Assembly (NCBI GenBank): GCA_003242685.1
Contig: QGVD01000011.1
Location: forward strand, 1-64,000
Direction of reading: 5' to 3'
From: Pseudomonadota bacterium
GTDB lineage: Bacteria > Pseudomonadota > Gammaproteobacteria > Steroidobacterales > Steroidobacteraceae
DNA length: 64,000 nt
Shown: positions 16,554 through 24,653 of the stretch, piece after piece
Layout of the letters: each line of letters starts with the position of its first letter
Position numbering within the stretch: the stretch's first letter is position 1
Translations under genes and position numbers: made by a program
The notes under the pieces: model-generated
The model's input: only the letters and a program-made list of their open reading frames with translations
The model's database searches: none
What the model was told of the DNA's origin: nothing

Positions 16554-17642
16554 TCAGGATCGGATGCCGTATTCCATGTCGGCGAGCGCTTCGGTGAGCT
16601 GCGCGCCGCGCGGCTGCTCGGCGATGAGCTCGCCGTGCAGGATCTTGAGAAGCAGGTTCGACGTGATGTTGCCACCGGAGAGCACGACGCCGACGCGCTG
16701 CCCCTTGATGCGCCGGTGGAGCCGCATCGCGCCTGCGAGCGCGGCGGCGCCTGCGCCTTCGGCGAGCTGGTGCAGCGTCTCCGCCAGGCATCGGATCGCT
16801 CCCACGAGCTCCGCCTCGGAGACTTCCACCATGTCGTCGAGCACGTCGCGCAGGATCGCCACGGTCTCGGGCGAGGGCACGCGGGCGGCGAGGCCGTCGG
16901 CGATCGTCTCGCCGACCGGATACTCGCGCATCTCACCGGTGCGCCAGGCGCGCGCCAGAGCCGGCGCAGCGGCGCTCTGCACGCCGACGATGCGGGTGTG
17001 GGGCGACAGCGCCTTGAAGACGAGCCCCATTCCTGCGGCCAGGCTTCCTCCGCCGACGGGCACGAACACGGTGTCGAGCGGCTGGATGGCCTGGTCGAGC
17101 ATCTCGAGCGCCACGGTCGCGTAGCCCGCGATGAGCTTCGGCTCGCGCGACGGGTGGACCGCCATTGCGCCCGTGCGGTTGGCGTGCTCCACCGCCGCGT
17201 CCCATGCCGAGTCGAAGTCGTGACCGGCGACACGGACCTCGGCACCGAGCGCCGCGATGGCCGCGTTCTTGTCGGGGTTGTTGCCCGTCGGAACGAAGAC
17301 CGTGCACGCCACGCCGTGACGCCGGGCGGCGTACGCCAGCGACTGCCCGTGATTGCCGCGCGTCGCGGTGACGAGCCCGCGCGCCTTCTGCTCGGCGGAC
17401 AGGGATGCCAGGAAATTGAGACCGCCGCGCAGCTTGAACGAGCCGAGCGGCACGGCGTTCTCGAGCTTCACGTGCACCTCGGCGCCGACGCGGCGCGAGA
17501 GCAGGGGATGGGCCACGAGCGGCGTCGGAGTGAGCTCGCGTGCGAGCAGGCGGCGCGCCGCGACGATGTCGTCGAAGTGCACCTCGCCGAAGCGGCGGTC
17601 CGTCATCGGCGTCGAGTGGTAGATCTGCAGCTCAATCGGCAT
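16554..17642 (-). CDS. Threonine/serine dehydratase without an ACT domain
   Basis: A fold-type II PLP enzyme deaminating threonine to 2-ketobutyrate, the entry to isoleucine. The 362-residue protein has the PLP lysine K70 in PLGSFKLRGG, ATRGNHGQS near 92-100 and the phosphate loop VGGGSLAAGM. It stops after the catalytic core, so the C-terminal isoleucine-sensing domain of biosynthetic IlvA is missing. It resembles TdcB-like enzymes but sits between ilvC and leuA, which argues for a biosynthetic role controlled by attenuation. AAGGAG is placed seven bases before the ATG. Confidence 0.9.
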   Translation of the reverse strand: MPIELQIYHSTPMTDRRFGEVHFDDIVAARRLLARELTPTPLVAHPLLSRRVGAEVHVKLENAVPLGSFKLRGGLNFLASLSAEQKARGLVTATRGNHGQSLAYAARRHGVACTVFVPTGNNPDKNAAIAALGAEVRVAGHDFDSAWDAAVEHANRTGAMAVHPSREPKLIAGYATVALEMLDQAIQPLDTVFVPVGGGSLAAGMGLVFKALSPHTRIVGVQSAAAPALARAWRTGEMREYPVGETIADGLAARVPSPETVAILRDVLDDMVEVSEAELVGAIRCLAETLHQLAEGAGAAALAGAMRLHRRIKGQRVGVVLSGGNITSNLLLKILHGELIAEQPRGAQLTEALADMEYGIRS

Positions 17643-17677
17643 GGCTCGCTCCTTCGCGGCCCGTGGCCGCGCGTGCC

Positions 17678-18673
17678 TCAGGCGCGCTTGTCCTCCAGCC
17701 ACGGCATGCGGGCACGCAGCGCGGCGCCCACCTTCTCGATCGGATGCTTGAGGTCCTTCTCGAGGAGCTTGCGGTAGTTCTTGCGTCCCGTCCGGTTCTC
17801 CTCGATCCACTGCCGGGCGAACTTGCCGTCCTGGATCTCCTTGAGGATGCGCCGCATCTCCTTCTTGGTGCGCTCGTTCACCACGCGCGGGCCGCGCGTG
17901 AGATCGCCGTACTTGGCGGTCTCGCTGATGAACTCGTGCATCTTGCGCAGGCCCCCTTCGTGCAGCAGGTCGACGATGAGCTTGAGCTCGTGGAGGCACT
18001 CGTAGTAGGCGACCTCGGGCTGATAGCCGGCCTCGACGAGCGTCTCGAAGCCCTTCACGACGAGCTCGGTGGCGCCCCCGCACAGCACGGCCTGCTCGCC
18101 GAAGAGGTCGGTCTCCGTCTCCTCGGCGAACGTGGTTTCGAGCACGCCTCCGCGCGTGCCGCCGATGCCGTCCGCGTAGGCGAGCGCCTTCGCTTTCGCC
18201 TTGCGGGTCGCGTTCTGCGCGACGGCGAGGAGGCACGGCACGCCCCGGCCCTGCTGGTACTGACGGCGCACGAGATCACCGGGACCCTTCGGTGCGATCA
18301 GCACCACGTCGAGGTCCTTGCGCGGCTTGATCTGCTTGAAGTGGATGTTGAATCCGTGTGCGAAGAGGAGGGTGGCGCCCTTCTTGATGTTCTTCTCGAT
18401 CGACTCGTAGAGCTCCTTCTGGGCGAGGTCGGGCACCAGCATCGCGATCAGATCGGCGCCGGCCACCGCCTCGGCCGGCTCGGCGACCGCGAGCCCGTCG
18501 CGCTTCGCCTTCTTCCAGCCGGTGCCGCCCTTGCGCACACCCACCACGACGTCGAAGCCGCTGTCCTTCAGGTTGAGCGCGTGCGCGCGCCCCTGGCTGC
18601 CGTAGCCGAGCACCGCGATCCGGGCCCCCCGCAGGGCTTTCTTGTCGACGTCTTTCCGCGAATACAAACGCAT
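17678..18673 (-). CDS. ilvC: Ketol-acid reductoisomerase, class I
   Basis: Isomerises and reduces acetolactate or acetohydroxybutyrate with NADPH. The 331-residue length marks the short class I form with a single knotted domain. The Rossmann motif GYGSQGRAHALNLKDSG is at about 23-39, followed by the cofactor-specificity loop VRKGGTGWKK. Metal and substrate residues lie in FAEETETDLFGEQ and HELKLIVDLLHEGG. GGGGAG sits six bases before the ATG. It is the first structural gene behind the attenuator. Confidence 0.97.
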   Translation of the reverse strand: MRLYSRKDVDKKALRGARIAVLGYGSQGRAHALNLKDSGFDVVVGVRKGGTGWKKAKRDGLAVAEPAEAVAGADLIAMLVPDLAQKELYESIEKNIKKGATLLFAHGFNIHFKQIKPRKDLDVVLIAPKGPGDLVRRQYQQGRGVPCLLAVAQNATRKAKAKALAYADGIGGTRGGVLETTFAEETETDLFGEQAVLCGGATELVVKGFETLVEAGYQPEVAYYECLHELKLIVDLLHEGGLRKMHEFISETAKYGDLTRGPRVVNERTKKEMRRILKEIQDGKFARQWIEENRTGRKNYRKLLEKDLKHPIEKVGAALRARMPWLEDKRA

Positions 18674-18723
18674 CGTCTACTCCCCGTGTTGCAAATCCTC
18701 GCCCCCCGAAACGTGAGGCACAT

Positions 18724-18763
18724 AAAAAACCCCGCAGCGGCTGCGTTGCCGGTGCGGGGTTTT
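18724..18763 (-). terminator. Intrinsic attenuator terminator of the ilv-leu operon
   Basis: On the minus strand the RNA folds as AAAACCCCGCA, a 16-base loop region, and TGCGGGGTTTT, with six T bases ending the stem. It lies between the leader peptide and ilvC, 50 bases before the ilvC ATG. The stem is the textbook terminator of an attenuated amino acid operon and competes with the antiterminator listed next. Confidence 0.92.
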
Positions 18764-18821
18764 CGGTGTCTTCGCTCGCTCGGGCCCGTCGATCAGGCGC
18801 GCGCGCGCGTCCCGCACCGGC
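18748..18821 (-). promoter_or_regulatory. Antiterminator pairing of the ilv-leu attenuator
   Basis: The leader-peptide region GCCGGTGCGGG (minus strand, 18821-18811) is an exact 11-base complement of CCCGCACCGGC (18758-18748), which is the 5' arm of the terminator. A ribosome stalled in the Leu codons (18868-18827) would leave the first segment free to form this helix and prevent termination. Confidence 0.85.
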
Positions 18822-18921
18822 CGCTCCTAAGGAGCAGCAGCCCGAGGGGAAGTACGAGCAGTCCGAGCGACGCAGCATGTGCTGCATCGGTCGCTACGGT
18901 CTGGACTGCGTCGTAGTTCAC
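18793..18921 (-). CDS. ilvL: Leu-rich leader peptide of the ilv-leu attenuator
   Basis: A 42-residue frame starts at GTG 18921 and ends at TGA 18795-18793. Its centre, SLGLLVLPLGLLLL, holds nine leucines and one valine in 14 residues, so the ribosome should stall when charged leucyl-tRNA is scarce. The end of the peptide (RSGRCGTRARA) is encoded by the antiterminator strand, the same layout as enterobacterial ilv leaders. GTG is the only usable start seen upstream of the Leu run; it lacks a clear Shine-Dalgarno, which is the weak point. Confidence 0.85.
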   Translation of the reverse strand: MNYDAVQTVATDAAHAASLGLLVLPLGLLLLRSGRCGTRARA

Positions 18922-18952
18922 CGGTAGTGCGGGTAAGGTTTCGGTCTGCCGG

Positions 18953-18982
18953 ATGTCATCACAACCATCGCGAGTTTGTCAA
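18953..18982 (-). promoter_or_regulatory. Promoter of the ilv-leu operon
   Basis: A consensus TTGACA (18982-18977 on the minus strand) is followed after 18 bases by TGACAT (18958-18953), preceded by TGA as in extended -10 elements. Transcription would begin near 18946, about 25 bases ahead of the leader-peptide start. Confidence 0.65.
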
Positions 18983-19033
18983 CGAAGTGTCGCGGCCCGC
19001 GCCAATCCGCGCGCGAAATCCGTTAAGCTTTCC

Positions 19034-20458
19034 ATGCCTTCCCCGTCGAGCGTCCATCGCGTGTTTCCTGAAACCGCCCTGACTCGCGAGGCGGCAGACA
19101 GCCTGCCTCTCTGGCTCGTGACCGAGGCCGAACTGGCCTCGTGGCTCGCCGCGCAGCCGCCGGCGACCGCGGCATGGGTGCGCGCCAACGGCTTTCAGGC
19201 GGAGCGGCATCGCGTGCTCGTGCTCCCGGACGCGAACGGAGAGATCGCCGGTGCCGTTGCGGGGCTCGGTGCGCTGCGTCAGCTGGATGACCTGCGGCTC
19301 TGGCACGGGGCGGGGCTCGTCGATCGGCTCCCGCCGCGGCGGTTCCGTCTGGAAACCGCCCTGCCGCCGACCGCGGCGACACACCTCGTGCTCGGATGGC
19401 TGACCGGTACGTACCGCTACAACCGGTTCCGTTCGAACCAGCCGACGCCGCGCGCGACGCTCGTGGTGCCGGGGGCCGCGGACCTCGCGTTCGCCGAGGC
19501 TGCGGCCGCGGCCACTGCTTTCGCGCGCGACCTCATCAATACTCCGGCGAATGAGCTCGGTCCCGCCGACCTCGCCGATGTGGCGCGCGACCTCGCAGTG
19601 CGCGCCGGGGCGCGGTGCAGGGTCATTGCAGGGGACGAGCTGGCGAAGCAGGGCTTTGCGCTCATCCACGCCGTGGGCGCCGGCAGTCCTCGTGCACCCT
19701 GTCTCATCGACCTGCGCTGGGGTGAGGACGATGCACCGAAAGTGAGCATCGTCGGCAAGGGCGTGTGCTTCGACAGCGGCGGGCTCGACATCAAGCCTGC
19801 GACCGCGATGCTCCTCATGAAGAAGGACATGGGCGGCGCAGCGTGTGCGCTCGCGCTCGCGCAGCTCCTGATGCATCTCGAGACGCGCGTGCGGCTCCGG
19901 CTCCTCATTCCGGCGGTCGAGAACAGCGTGGACGGGCTGTCCTACCGGCCCGGGGACGTGCTGCGTTCGCGCAAGGGGCTCACGGTGGAGATCGGCAACA
20001 CCGACGCCGAAGGCCGCCTGGTGCTCGCCGACGCGCTCGCGGAAGCCGATGCGGAGAAGCCGGATCTGCTCGTCGATCTCGCGACACTCACCGGCGCCGC
20101 GCGCACCGCGCTCGGGCCCGAGCTGCCCGCCGCGTACTCGACGGACGAAGCACTGCTTGCGCAGCTGCGCGCCATCGGCGACGACGAGGCCGACCCCGTA
20201 TGGCCGATGCCCCTCTGGACCGCCTACGACGACGAGCTCTCGAGCCGCGTGGCGGACGTCTGCAACGTCTCCGCATCGCCGTTCGCCGGCTCGATCATCG
20301 GCGCGCTGTTCCTCAAGCGCTTCGTGACCGAAACGCCCAGATGGCTCCATCTCGACATCTACGCCTGGAACGCGAAGGAGCGGCCGGGCCGTCCCGTCGG
20401 TGCCGAGGCCCAGTGCGTCCGTAGCCTCTACAGGCTCATCCGCGCGCGCTGCGAATGA
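19034..20458 (+). CDS. Leucyl aminopeptidase family (M17) protein
   Basis: A cytoplasmic dimetal aminopeptidase. The 474-residue protein carries the M17 core: GKGVCFDSGGLDIKPATAM with metal-binding Lys/Asp, MKKDMGGAA, and the NTDAEGRL motif with further metal ligands and the bicarbonate-binding Arg. A variable N-terminal domain spans about 1-170. I chose ATG 19034; an ATG at 18953 in the same frame would place the start inside the divergent ilv promoter and add a basic stretch. It overlaps the next gene by four bases. Located back to back with the Leu-controlled ilv operon. Confidence 0.9.
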   Translation: MPSPSSVHRVFPETALTREAADSLPLWLVTEAELASWLAAQPPATAAWVRANGFQAERHRVLVLPDANGEIAGAVAGLGALRQLDDLRLWHGAGLVDRLPPRRFRLETALPPTAATHLVLGWLTGTYRYNRFRSNQPTPRATLVVPGAADLAFAEAAAAATAFARDLINTPANELGPADLADVARDLAVRAGARCRVIAGDELAKQGFALIHAVGAGSPRAPCLIDLRWGEDDAPKVSIVGKGVCFDSGGLDIKPATAMLLMKKDMGGAACALALAQLLMHLETRVRLRLLIPAVENSVDGLSYRPGDVLRSRKGLTVEIGNTDAEGRLVLADALAEADAEKPDLLVDLATLTGAARTALGPELPAAYSTDEALLAQLRAIGDDEADPVWPMPLWTAYDDELSSRVADVCNVSASPFAGSIIGALFLKRFVTETPRWLHLDIYAWNAKERPGRPVGAEAQCVRSLYRLIRARCE

Positions 20459-21333
20459 TCGCGATCGCGCCGCGGGACCTCGCGCTCCTCGTCGGTATCA
20501 CGCTCATCTGGGGCGCCAACCTCGTCGTGAGCAAGTACGGGGTCAGCGAGATTCCGCCCGTTCTGTTCGCCTTTCTGCGCTTTGCGATTCTCGGCGTGAT
20601 CCTCGTGCCGTTCATGCGCGTGCACCCGGGGCAGATGAGCGCGCTCGTCGTGGCGGCGCTGCTCTCGGGCGGCCTGCACTTCGCGCTCTGCTTCGTGGGG
20701 CTCGCGCTCGCGGAAAGCGTGTCGGCGGTCGCCATCGCCACTCAGCTCGGTGTGCCGTTCACGACGCTGCTGTCGGTCGCGCTGCTCGGGGAGGTGGTGC
20801 GGTGGCGCCGCTGGACCGGAATCCTCCTCGCGTTCGCCGGCGTGTTCATCATGGGCTTCGATCCGCGCATCGCCGCGCGCTGGCACGCGCTCGCGCTGGT
20901 GATCGCCTCGGCCTTCGTCGGCTCGCTGGGACTCATCGCGGTGAAGAAGCTGCAGGGTTTCCGGCCGCTCGAGCTCCAGGCGTGGTTCGCCTGGATCAGC
21001 GTGCCGGTGCTGCTCCTCGTGTCGCTCGCGATCGAGCGGCCGGCGCTCGAGGATCTCGCCCACGTTTCGGCGGGCGCGTGGGGCGCGCTGCTCTTCACCG
21101 CGCTCGGTGCGAGCCTCCTCGCGCACACGGGCTTCTTCCACCTCGTGCAGCGCTATCCGGTCACCAGCGTCGCGCCGGTCACCGTGCTCGCGCCGCTCTT
21201 CTCCGTCGTCTTCAGCGTCCTGTTTCTCGGTGACCGGCTCACGCCCCGCCTGGTGATCGGCGGCGCGTGCACGCTGCTCGGCGTGCTCATCATCACGCTG
21301 CGCGAGCGGCGCATCGTGGACGTGAGCAGCTGA
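20455..21333 (+). CDS. EamA-family (DMT superfamily) membrane transporter
   Basis: A 292-residue inner-membrane protein with about ten hydrophobic segments arranged as two EamA repeats (about 5-140 and 150-285). The first repeat opens LALLVGITLIWGANLVVSKYG, typical of the family, and the second ends with the ...APLFSVVFSVLFLGDRL motif. Members export amino acids and other small metabolites; the substrate is unknown. It is coupled by ATGA to the aminopeptidase gene, so export of peptide-derived amino acids is a possible role. Confidence 0.85.
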   Translation: MIAIAPRDLALLVGITLIWGANLVVSKYGVSEIPPVLFAFLRFAILGVILVPFMRVHPGQMSALVVAALLSGGLHFALCFVGLALAESVSAVAIATQLGVPFTTLLSVALLGEVVRWRRWTGILLAFAGVFIMGFDPRIAARWHALALVIASAFVGSLGLIAVKKLQGFRPLELQAWFAWISVPVLLLVSLAIERPALEDLAHVSAGAWGALLFTALGASLLAHTGFFHLVQRYPVTSVAPVTVLAPLFSVVFSVLFLGDRLTPRLVIGGACTLLGVLIITLRERRIVDVSS

Positions 21334-21349
21334 GGGAGGGAACACGCGG

Positions 21350-22630
21350 ATGGCCGAAGCCGTTCGACCGAGCCTGCTCGCCGAGGCGATCTTCCGCCGC
21401 GAGGTGGTGCCCTGGGCGCTCCTCGGGCTGGCGCTCGGACTCGTCGAGGGGCCGACCGCGGCGGTTCTCGTCAAGGGACATTTCGCGGAGGCTGCATCGC
21501 CGCTCACCGTGAACCTCGCCGTCGCCCTGGTGAGCGGCGCACCGGCGCTTTCCAATCTCGTGAGCTTCGTGTGGGCGAACGTCGCTCACGGGCGGGCGCG
21601 CGTGCGGCTCATGGTCGCACTCCAGGCCGTGTTCGCGCTCCTCGTGGCGCTCGTGAGCCTCGCCCCGCGCGAGGCCGGTGGACTCGCCATCACCGTCGCC
21701 GCGATCGTCGCCTCGCGCATCCTGTGGTCGGGCATTCTCACCGTGCGCGCCGCCATCTGGACGGCGAACTACCCGCGCAACGTTCTGGCGCGCATCACCG
21801 GGCGCATCGTCATCGTGAGCTCGCTCGCCGTTGCAGCCTCGGCGGGACTCATCGGCTGGGCGCTCGAAGCGCATGCGGTGGATCCGCGCTGGCTCTACGG
21901 GGGCGGGGCGCTCGCAGGTCTCACCGCCGCGTGGCTCTACCGGCAGATGCGGGTGCGGCGCGAGTTCCAGCTCCTGTCGGCCGAGATCGCTGCCGGACAG
22001 CGAGGCGAAGCCTTCAGCCTGAGGATGTTCCGCGAGATCCTGCGCGAGGACCCGGCGTTCCGCGAATACATGTTCTGGATGGGGCTCTTCGGCGGGGGAA
22101 ACCTCGCGCTCACGGCTCAGCTCGTCGTCATCTTCTCGGAGCAGCTGAAGCTCCCGAGCGGCACGCAGATCGCGCTGCTCTCCGTGGTGCCCCTGGTGGC
22201 GCTGCCGATCTTCATGCCCTGGTGGGCGCGGCTCTTCGACGGCTCGCACATCGTCGTCTATCGCAGCCGGCAGGGCTGGGCGCTCGTGATCGCCGCCTCC
22301 GTCACCTGCGTGGCGACGGTCCTCGGCTCGGTTCCGCTGCTCTGGATCGGTGCGATTCTGATCGGAGCGTCCTACGCAGGTGCTAATCTTGGCTGGAATC
22401 TCGGCCACAATGATTTCGCTCCGGTCGGGCGGGCGCAGCACTACATGGGCGTGCACGTGACACTGACCGGAGTCCGGGGTGCGGTCGCTCCACCGCTCGG
22501 CGTCCTGTGTTATCAGGCGCTCGAGGCCCTGCATCGCGGGGCCGGGCGCGGCGCGCTGCTGCTGCCGCTCGCGATGATCACGACGGGGGCATACGGTTTT
22601 TCTCGAATGAGAAAGGCAGTGAAGAAATGA
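21350..22630 (+). CDS. Major-facilitator-type membrane transporter
   Basis: A 426-residue polytopic protein with about 11-12 hydrophobic segments and a longer cytoplasmic loop near the middle (residues about 200-235), the MFS two-bundle layout. No signature pins the substrate. GGGAGGGAA precedes the ATG, 16 bases after the EamA stop. Its TGA overlaps the ilvD ATG, so expression is linked to dihydroxyacid dehydratase, perhaps handling branched-chain intermediates, but that is context only. Confidence 0.75.
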   Translation: MAEAVRPSLLAEAIFRREVVPWALLGLALGLVEGPTAAVLVKGHFAEAASPLTVNLAVALVSGAPALSNLVSFVWANVAHGRARVRLMVALQAVFALLVALVSLAPREAGGLAITVAAIVASRILWSGILTVRAAIWTANYPRNVLARITGRIVIVSSLAVAASAGLIGWALEAHAVDPRWLYGGGALAGLTAAWLYRQMRVRREFQLLSAEIAAGQRGEAFSLRMFREILREDPAFREYMFWMGLFGGGNLALTAQLVVIFSEQLKLPSGTQIALLSVVPLVALPIFMPWWARLFDGSHIVVYRSRQGWALVIAASVTCVATVLGSVPLLWIGAILIGASYAGANLGWNLGHNDFAPVGRAQHYMGVHVTLTGVRGAVAPPLGVLCYQALEALHRGAGRGALLLPLAMITTGAYGFSRMRKAVKK

Positions 22631-24318
22631 AGTCGAAGAAGACGGAGAACGATCCGCGGCGCTACTCGCGCCTGGTGGTGGACGGCGTGAAGCAGACGCC
22701 GTCCCGCGCGATGCTGCGGGCGGTGGGGTTCGAGGATGCGGACTTCGGCAAGCCGCAGATCGGCGTGGCCTCCACCTGGGCCAACGTCACCCCCTGCAAC
22801 ATGCACATCGGCTCGCTCGCGCAGGCCGCAATCGAAGGCGTGGACGCGGCAGGCGGGAAGGGGGTGCTCTTCAACACCATCACCGTCTCCGACGGCATTT
22901 CGATGGGCTCGCCGGGCATGCGCTACTCGCTCGTCTCGCGCGAGGTGATCGCCGACTCGATCGAGACGGTGGTCGGGGCGCAGGGCTTCGACGGCTTCGT
23001 GGCGATCGGTGGCTGCGACAAGAACATTCCGGGCTGCGCCATGGCGATCGCGCGCCTGAACCGGCCTGCGGTCTTCGTCTACGGCGGCACGATCCGGCCG
23101 GGCGCGCAGCGCCGCGACATCGTCGCCGTCTTCGAGGCGGTGGGCGCCTTCGCGGCGGGGAAGATCTCCGAGTCGGAGCTGCGCGACGTCGAGCGCACGG
23201 CCATTCCCGGTCCGGGAAGCTGCGGAGGCATGTATACCGCCAACACGATGGCGTCGGCGATCGAGGCGCTCGGCCTCTCGCTGCCGAACAGCTCCGCGCA
23301 GGAGGCCGTGAGCGACTCGAAGCGCGAGGACTGCCGGCGGGCCGGAGAGGCCGTCGTGCGGCTGGTCGAGCAGGGGATCCGGCCGCGGGACATCCTCACG
23401 CGCAAGGCCTTCGAGAACGCGATCACCGTCGTCATCGCGCTCGGCGGCTCGACGAACGCGGTCCTGCACCTCCTCGCGATCGCACACGAGGCAGGCGTGA
23501 AGCTCAAGCTCGACGACTTCACCCGCATCGGCCGCAGAGTTCCGGTGCTCGCGGACCTGAAGCCGAGCGGCCGCTACCTGATGTCCGAGCTCATCGCGAT
23601 CGGCGGCATCCAGCCGCTCATGCGCATGCTCCTCGACGCAGGGCTGCTGCATGGAGACTGCCTGACCGTGACCGGCAGGACCCTCGCCGAGAACCTGGCT
23701 CAGGTGGGAACGTACATTGCTGGGCAGGACATCGTCCGACCGCTGTCCAACCCGCTCAAGAAGGACAGCCACCTCGTCGTGCTCTACGGCAACGTGGCGC
23801 CTGAAGGGGCGGTGGCGAAGATCACCGGCAAGGAAGGCCTCGCGTTCGAAGGGCGGGCGCGTGTGTTCGACGGCGAAGAGCGCGCCACGCAGGCCATTCT
23901 CGACGGAGTGGTACGTCCGGGGGACGTCGTGGTGATCCGGTACGAAGGACCGAAGGGCGGTCCCGGCATGCGCGAGATGCTGAGCCCCACCGGCGCGATC
24001 ATGGGCCGCGGCCTCGGCGACAAGGTGGCGCTCATCACCGACGGCCGATTCTCGGGCGGCAGCCACGGTTTCGTGGTCGGACACATCTCTCCTGAAGCCG
24101 CAGTCGGCGGCCCCATCGCTCTGCTTCGCAACGGTGATCCCATCGTCATCGACGCGGTCCGGCGCGAGATCCACACGACGGTGAGCGCGTCGGAGCTGCG
24201 TCGTCGCCGCGCGGCGTGGAAGCCGCGCAAGCCTTACGCCACGTCGGGGGTGCTCGCGAAATACGCGCGACTCGTCGGCAGCGCTTCCGAAGGCGCCGTC
24301 ACGAGCCGAGGCGAATGA
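22627..24318 (+). CDS. ilvD: Dihydroxy-acid dehydratase
   Basis: Dehydrates dihydroxy-isovalerate and dihydroxy-methylvalerate in valine and isoleucine synthesis. The 563-residue protein has iron-sulfur cysteines C57 in TPCNMH, C130 in GGCDKNIPGC and C199 in PGSCGGMYTANTM, as in IlvD/Edd enzymes; spacing resembles the [2Fe-2S] type. The C-terminal LITDGRFSGGSHG motif holds the catalytic serine. The ATG at 22627 overlaps the transporter stop (ATGA). It is separated from the other ilv genes and not under their attenuator. Confidence 0.95.
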   Translation: MKSKKTENDPRRYSRLVVDGVKQTPSRAMLRAVGFEDADFGKPQIGVASTWANVTPCNMHIGSLAQAAIEGVDAAGGKGVLFNTITVSDGISMGSPGMRYSLVSREVIADSIETVVGAQGFDGFVAIGGCDKNIPGCAMAIARLNRPAVFVYGGTIRPGAQRRDIVAVFEAVGAFAAGKISESELRDVERTAIPGPGSCGGMYTANTMASAIEALGLSLPNSSAQEAVSDSKREDCRRAGEAVVRLVEQGIRPRDILTRKAFENAITVVIALGGSTNAVLHLLAIAHEAGVKLKLDDFTRIGRRVPVLADLKPSGRYLMSELIAIGGIQPLMRMLLDAGLLHGDCLTVTGRTLAENLAQVGTYIAGQDIVRPLSNPLKKDSHLVVLYGNVAPEGAVAKITGKEGLAFEGRARVFDGEERATQAILDGVVRPGDVVVIRYEGPKGGPGMREMLSPTGAIMGRGLGDKVALITDGRFSGGSHGFVVGHISPEAAVGGPIALLRNGDPIVIDAVRREIHTTVSASELRRRRAAWKPRKPYATSGVLAKYARLVGSASEGAVTSRGE

Positions 24319-24653
24319 AAGCACGCGTTCGATAGCTTGACCGGAGTTGTCAGTGCGAAATGCAGCGGTTAGAGTTCGGCATCCATCGACGCGGGCGGTG
24401 TGCTCTGTTGGTGCTTCGCAAACGCGCGTCGCGACGGTCGAAGCAGACAGGGAGAAGAAGAACCGGTGCACCGGCCATCCCATGGGGACGAGCGGTGCGT
24501 TGCAGACGATGATGAGAATTGAATCGGCGTTGCGCTAACGGCGCCGGTAAGGCTAGGTCCGGATCTGGGCTTGCGGACGTACTGAAAGCCAGCTAACTTG
24601 CGCCGCTCCTGCGCGGATCCGGTTGTCCGGACAGGTTAATTTGCTACGACACA
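24319..24653. other. 335-base intergenic region before tonB
   Basis: No convincing gene is seen; a 63-codon GTG-initiated frame (24347-24538) has no recognisable features. The region holds a possible Fur-type site (next entry) and AT-rich DNA immediately before tonB (GGTTAATTTGCTA, 24634-24646) that may contain its promoter. The tonB ATG has no Shine-Dalgarno sequence upstream. Confidence 0.6.
24508..24526 (+). promoter_or_regulatory. Possible Fur-type iron box upstream of tonB
   Basis: GATGATGAGAATTGAATCG matches the first two GATAAT hexamers of the Fur consensus at 10 of 12 positions, with a poor third hexamer. It lies about 130 bases before tonB, whose function is often iron-controlled. 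The match is incomplete. Confidence 0.3.

Noticed and set aside
13881..17777. 1298-codon plus-strand frame opposite ilvE-leuA-ilvA
   Set aside because: Entirely antisense to well-supported genes; composition (RHDEA-rich) is that of a shadow frame in high-GC codon-biased DNA.
24347..24538. 63-codon GTG frame in the ilvD-tonB gap
   Set aside because: No ribosome site, no hydrophobic or domain pattern; most likely random.
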